The notes under the pieces were generated by a model, which saw nothing but the letters and a program-made list of their open reading frames with translations, was not told the DNA's origin and did not search any database. Source: UBA1479 sp048263775 (GTDB lineage Bacteria; Pseudomonadota; Alphaproteobacteria; Rhodospirillales; Casp-alpha2). From it: a DNA stretch of 64,000 nt. The stretch is from assembly GCA_048263775.1 (NCBI GenBank), contig JBLXDU010000001.1, forward strand, positions 1 through 64,000, in the 5' to 3' direction. The position numbers and the translations under genes were made by a program. Below, one piece after another: positions 60,878-64,000 of the stretch (positions are counted from its first letter, which is position 1; the number at the start of each line of letters is the position of its first letter).

Positions 60878-63538
60878 ATGCTGGATGTTCCGCCGCCGGC
60901 AACCGGCCGGACGGACACCGGATTGGGTCTGCGCTACCGCCTGCTGCTGCCGTTGGCGCGGGCCGTGGTTTTCTTTGAAAAAATCTGGCCGCTGGCTTGG
61001 CCTGTGCTGGCTGTCCTCGCCCTGTTCGTGGGCTTGGCGCTGCTCGATATCCTTCCCCTGCTGCCGCACTGGCTGCACGGCGTCGTGCTGGTGGCCTTCG
61101 CCGGTTTGCTGGCGCTGACCCTGCGTCGGGCGTGGGACAACCGGCCAATGGTCAGCCGCGCCGCCGCCCGCCATCGGCTGGAGGACGACAGCGGTTTCGA
61201 ACATCGACCCCTCGCGACCCTTGATGACCGGCTGCTGGCCGGCATGGACGACCGTCTGGCGCGCCGCCTGTGGCAGCGCCACCGCGACCGCATGGCCGAA
61301 CGCATCGCTGGCATGCGCCTGGGCGCCCCCGCGCCGGATGTGGCCGGCCACGATCCCCGGGCGTTCCGCGCCCCCCTGCTGGTGCTTCTGGTGCTTGGCA
61401 TCGTCGTCGGCTGGAACGACGCAGGCGGTCGCCTGATGCGCGCGGTGACGCCGTTAGGGGCCGCCGCCATGGGCCAGGAACTCAGCGTTTCCGTCTGGAT
61501 CACGCCGCCCGCCTATACCCGTCAGGCACCGATCTATCTGGAACTGAACGGTAGCGGTAAGGTGCCGGCACCCGGCGACAGGCCGGCCGACGCCGCCATA
61601 TCCGTGCCCCAGGGCTCGATCTTGCTGGCCCAGGTCAGCGGCGCCGGGCGTACCCCCGACCTGACCCTGGGCGGTGTCGAAACCCCCTTCACCCCGATCG
61701 GCAGCGGCCATGAGGCCGGCAGCTTTCGTCTGGAAACCCTGCTCGACACGCCGGGTGCCCAGGACATCAACATCACCACCGCCGGACGCGGGCTCGCGGC
61801 ATGGCCGCTGATCGTGGTCGCCGACGCGCCGCCGACGGCGGAATTCATCGCCAAGCCGTCACAGGCCGGACGGGCATCGTTCAAGACCGAGTTCGAAGCC
61901 AAGGACGACTACGGCCTGGCTTCCGTGGAATTGACCATCCGTCATCCCAACGGCCGCCCCGTTCCCGGCGGTGAGGAGATCGTGCGCCTTGCTCTGCCGC
62001 TGGCCGAGCCTGGCACCGTGCTGACCCAAGGCGTCGGCGTCCACGACCTGAGTGCGCATCCCTGGGCGGGGATCGAGGTCGTCGGCCGCATCGAGGCCTC
62101 GGACGGCCGCGGTCAGGTCGGCGCCAGCGAGGATCTGAAATTCCTGCTGCCGCAGCGTACTTTCAATCATCCGGTCGCGCGCGCACTGGTCGAACAGCGG
62201 CGCAAGCTGTCGGACGTTTCCCCCGATGTAATCATCGAGGTGGTCGAGGTTCTGGAAGACCTGCTTCACAAGCCCGACCATTTTTTCAACGATACGGTGG
62301 TGTTCCTCGCCATTAACGTGGCCGGCGCGCGGCTGCTGCACAGCGGCGACAAGGACACGGAGATCGCCAGCGTTCAGAAGCTTCTGTGGGATACGGCGCT
62401 GCGTATCGAAGACGGCGATTTCGCCGTCGCCGAACGCGAACTCATGGACCTTCAGGACAAGGTCATGAAGGCCATGCGCGAAGGCGCGGATTCCCAGGAG
62501 GTTCAACACCTGATGGAGCAGCTTCGTCAGGCATTGGATGAATACCTCAAGGCGCTGACCGAACAACTGACTCGCCAGGACCTCAAGGATCTGCCGGCCT
62601 TCGACCCCAATATGCAGTCGCTGCAAAGCCGCGACCTTCAGGACATGCTCGACCGGGCCCGCGAACTGGCCAAGAACGGGGCCATGGACGCGGCCCGCCA
62701 GATGCTGGCGCAATTGCAGAAGGCGCTTGATCAGATTCGCCGCGGCATGGCCATGGCGCCGCAGGAACAGCAGCAGATGTCCGAGGCCAAGCGCCTGATG
62801 GACGGGCTCCGCGAGTTAACCGAACGCCAGCGCGGTCTGCTCGACGAAACCTTTCAGCGTGCCCAGCAGGACCGCCTTTCGCCGCGCGGCCGCGAGGGTC
62901 CGGAAGGCGCCATGCCGCTGCCTCGGGATGGTGAGCAGGGCCAAGGCGAAAGGCGCCCTGGCCAGGGCCGGCAACCGGGTGAAGGACAGGGCGAGCGGCA
63001 ACAGGCCCGCCCCGAGGGCACACCCCGGCCGGGCATGGGTGGCGATCCCAACCTGCAAGGCCGCGCCCAGCAGGAAGCCCTGCGTCGGGCGTTGGGTGAC
63101 CTGATGCTGCAGATGGATGAAATGCTGGGCAATATCCCGGGCGAAATGGGCCAGGCGGAGCGCGCCATGCGCGAGGCGTCGCGGGCCCTTGGCAAGGGGC
63201 AGCCGGGCAATGCCGTGCCCAATCAGACGGAAGCTCTGGAACATCTGCAGAAATCCCAGGACCAGATGGCGCAGAAGATGGCGCAGCAGTTCGGCCCACA
63301 ACTCGGCCTGCGTCCCGGACAGCAGGGCCAGCGCGGGCCCGGCCGCGGCCAGGATCCGTTCGGCCGTGGTTCGGGCGGGGCCTTCGGTGCCTCGGTCGAC
63401 GGCGACGTCGATGTGCCGTCACGCATGGAAATGCGCCGGGCCCGGGAAATTCTCGACGAACTGCGCAAGCGGTCGGGCGAACGTCAGCGCCCGCCGCTGG
63501 AGCGCGACTACATCGACCGCTTGCTCAAGCAGTTCTGA
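60878..63538 (+). CDS. TIGR02302-family membrane protein (DUF4175)
   Basis: An 886-residue alphaproteobacterial protein of unknown function. Two or three membrane segments lie in the first 100 residues (LAWPVLAVLALFVGLALLDI) with another at about 155-180, followed by a large periplasmic-type region. A helical section (residues ~540-650) precedes a low-complexity stretch rich in Gly, Gln and Arg (residues ~690-725). The end is a conserved acidic/basic helix (MEMRRAREILDELRKRSGER). ATG 60878 with AAAGGA upstream is preferred. It is the last gene of the argH-lysA run. Confidence 0.88.
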   Translation: MLDVPPPATGRTDTGLGLRYRLLLPLARAVVFFEKIWPLAWPVLAVLALFVGLALLDILPLLPHWLHGVVLVAFAGLLALTLRRAWDNRPMVSRAAARHRLEDDSGFEHRPLATLDDRLLAGMDDRLARRLWQRHRDRMAERIAGMRLGAPAPDVAGHDPRAFRAPLLVLLVLGIVVGWNDAGGRLMRAVTPLGAAAMGQELSVSVWITPPAYTRQAPIYLELNGSGKVPAPGDRPADAAISVPQGSILLAQVSGAGRTPDLTLGGVETPFTPIGSGHEAGSFRLETLLDTPGAQDINITTAGRGLAAWPLIVVADAPPTAEFIAKPSQAGRASFKTEFEAKDDYGLASVELTIRHPNGRPVPGGEEIVRLALPLAEPGTVLTQGVGVHDLSAHPWAGIEVVGRIEASDGRGQVGASEDLKFLLPQRTFNHPVARALVEQRRKLSDVSPDVIIEVVEVLEDLLHKPDHFFNDTVVFLAINVAGARLLHSGDKDTEIASVQKLLWDTALRIEDGDFAVAERELMDLQDKVMKAMREGADSQEVQHLMEQLRQALDEYLKALTEQLTRQDLKDLPAFDPNMQSLQSRDLQDMLDRARELAKNGAMDAARQMLAQLQKALDQIRRGMAMAPQEQQQMSEAKRLMDGLRELTERQRGLLDETFQRAQQDRLSPRGREGPEGAMPLPRDGEQGQGERRPGQGRQPGEGQGERQQARPEGTPRPGMGGDPNLQGRAQQEALRRALGDLMLQMDEMLGNIPGEMGQAERAMREASRALGKGQPGNAVPNQTEALEHLQKSQDQMAQKMAQQFGPQLGLRPGQQGQRGPGRGQDPFGRGSGGAFGASVDGDVDVPSRMEMRRAREILDELRKRSGERQRPPLERDYIDRLLKQF

Positions 63539-63566
63539 TTTCCGGAATAAACGGGCTGTCCGACGC

Positions 63567-64000
63567 CTAATGCTTGGCGGGTGCCGCCGCGTCCTTGGGA
63601 TCGATGAAGGTGACCGTGATGCGTCGGCGCAAGGGCGACGGTTCGCGGACCCGGATCTTGAACGACATCTTGTCGCCCTTCGCCAATTCGCTCTTCAGCG
63701 GCGCCACGTCGGTGTGCTGAATCGGTTCGCCTTCGGCATCGAACAGGATCGCGCGGACCATGGGAACGGGGCGGGGGCCGTCGGCGACGTTTTCGATCTG
63801 GCCGCGGATGACCAAAACCTCCAGGCCCTGGTCCGTTTCCTGGGCATGTTCGACGCGCTGAATTTGCAGACCATCGCCGACCTGATGGAACCCGATCATC
63901 TTGAACACGTCGTTCAACTGCGGAACCTTGGCGACCAGTTCGTCCTTGAAGAAGAAGGTGCCGGCGACCAGCCCGCCGATCAGCAGCACGAAGAACAGGG
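63567..64000 (-). CDS. DUF3426-like membrane protein (partial, C-terminal end)
   Basis: The reading frame is open at the window edge; the N-terminal part is missing. The visible region starts with a membrane segment (LFFVLLIGGLVAGTFFF) and a C-terminal DUF3426-like domain (VEHAQETDQGLEVLVIRGQI, VRAILFDAEGEPIQ). Such proteins usually carry an N-terminal zinc-ribbon (MJ0042) domain. It converges on the TIGR02302 gene with 28 bases between stops. Confidence 0.7.
   Translation of the reverse strand, partial: LFFVLLIGGLVAGTFFFKDELVAKVPQLNDVFKMIGFHQVGDGLQIQRVEHAQETDQGLEVLVIRGQIENVADGPRPVPMVRAILFDAEGEPIQHTDVAPLKSELAKGDKMSFKIRVREPSPLRRRITVTFIDPKDAAAPAKH

Overview
The window is high-GC DNA without rRNA, phage, insertion sequences or CRISPR. 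It reads as a chromosome segment of a free-living alphaproteobacterium, probably Rhodospirillales-like. The grounds are a CcrM-type GANTC methyltransferase, an alphaproteobacterial LexA box (GTTC-N7-GTTC), the ethylmalonyl-CoA pathway genes ccr, ecm and mcd, a TIGR02302-family protein, an olsB-olsA pair and many TTG/GTG starts. The exact genus cannot be read from the sequence.

Region 1 (1-11.2 kb) starts with the tail of a chemoreceptor and a NarL/FixJ response regulator, then becomes an arsenic-detoxification neighbourhood on the minus strand. A padR - flavoprotein monooxygenase (ArsO-like, Cys-rich tail) - MFS operon lies at 1.6-4.6 kb. A gapdh-arsJ pair (extrusion of arsenate as 1-arseno-3-phosphoglycerate) lies at 5.8-8.1 kb. 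An arsR-arsC pair lies at 10.3-11.2 kb. A SorC/CggR-type sugar-phosphate regulator converges on arsJ, and an MBL-hydrolase/CaiB pair sits between arsC and gapdh. I regard the padR-arsO-MFS operon as the best candidate for an under-described system.

Region 2 (11.4-16 kb) is a tripartite tricarboxylate transporter: tctA on minus, tctC-tctB on plus, with a GntR/UTRA regulator. A tRNA-Gln(UUG) follows. Region 3 (16-31 kb) is mostly housekeeping: ispE with a TPR protein, a cold-shock protein, a TauE exporter, soluble transhydrogenase, a large hybrid histidine kinase, ETF-ubiquinone oxidoreductase, a family-4-like uracil-DNA glycosylase, a lytic transglycosylase and moaB.

Region 4 (31-43 kb) holds two tandem FliL-like paralogues, a pair of rSAM/arsenosugar-associated transferases (TIGR04282/TIGR04283), a radical SAM protein behind a LexA box, a Kef-like antiporter, rnhB, ccrM with a GANTC-rich promoter, olsB-olsA for ornithine lipid, a dCMP deaminase and an M19 dipeptidase homologue lacking usual metal ligands.

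Region 5 (43-52 kb) is the ethylmalonyl-CoA pathway block. It contains 3-hydroxybutyryl-CoA dehydrogenase, a cobalamin adenosyltransferase that can supply the B12 cofactor of Ecm, methylsuccinyl-CoA dehydrogenase and crotonyl-CoA carboxylase/reductase (both minus), ethylmalonyl-CoA mutase (plus) and a TetR regulator.

Region 6 (52-64 kb) holds aminopeptidase P, a DUF1127 protein, a 1-Cys peroxiredoxin, a TlpA-like thioredoxin, argH - lptM-like lipoprotein - lysA - TIGR02302, and the truncated end of a DUF3426-like membrane protein.
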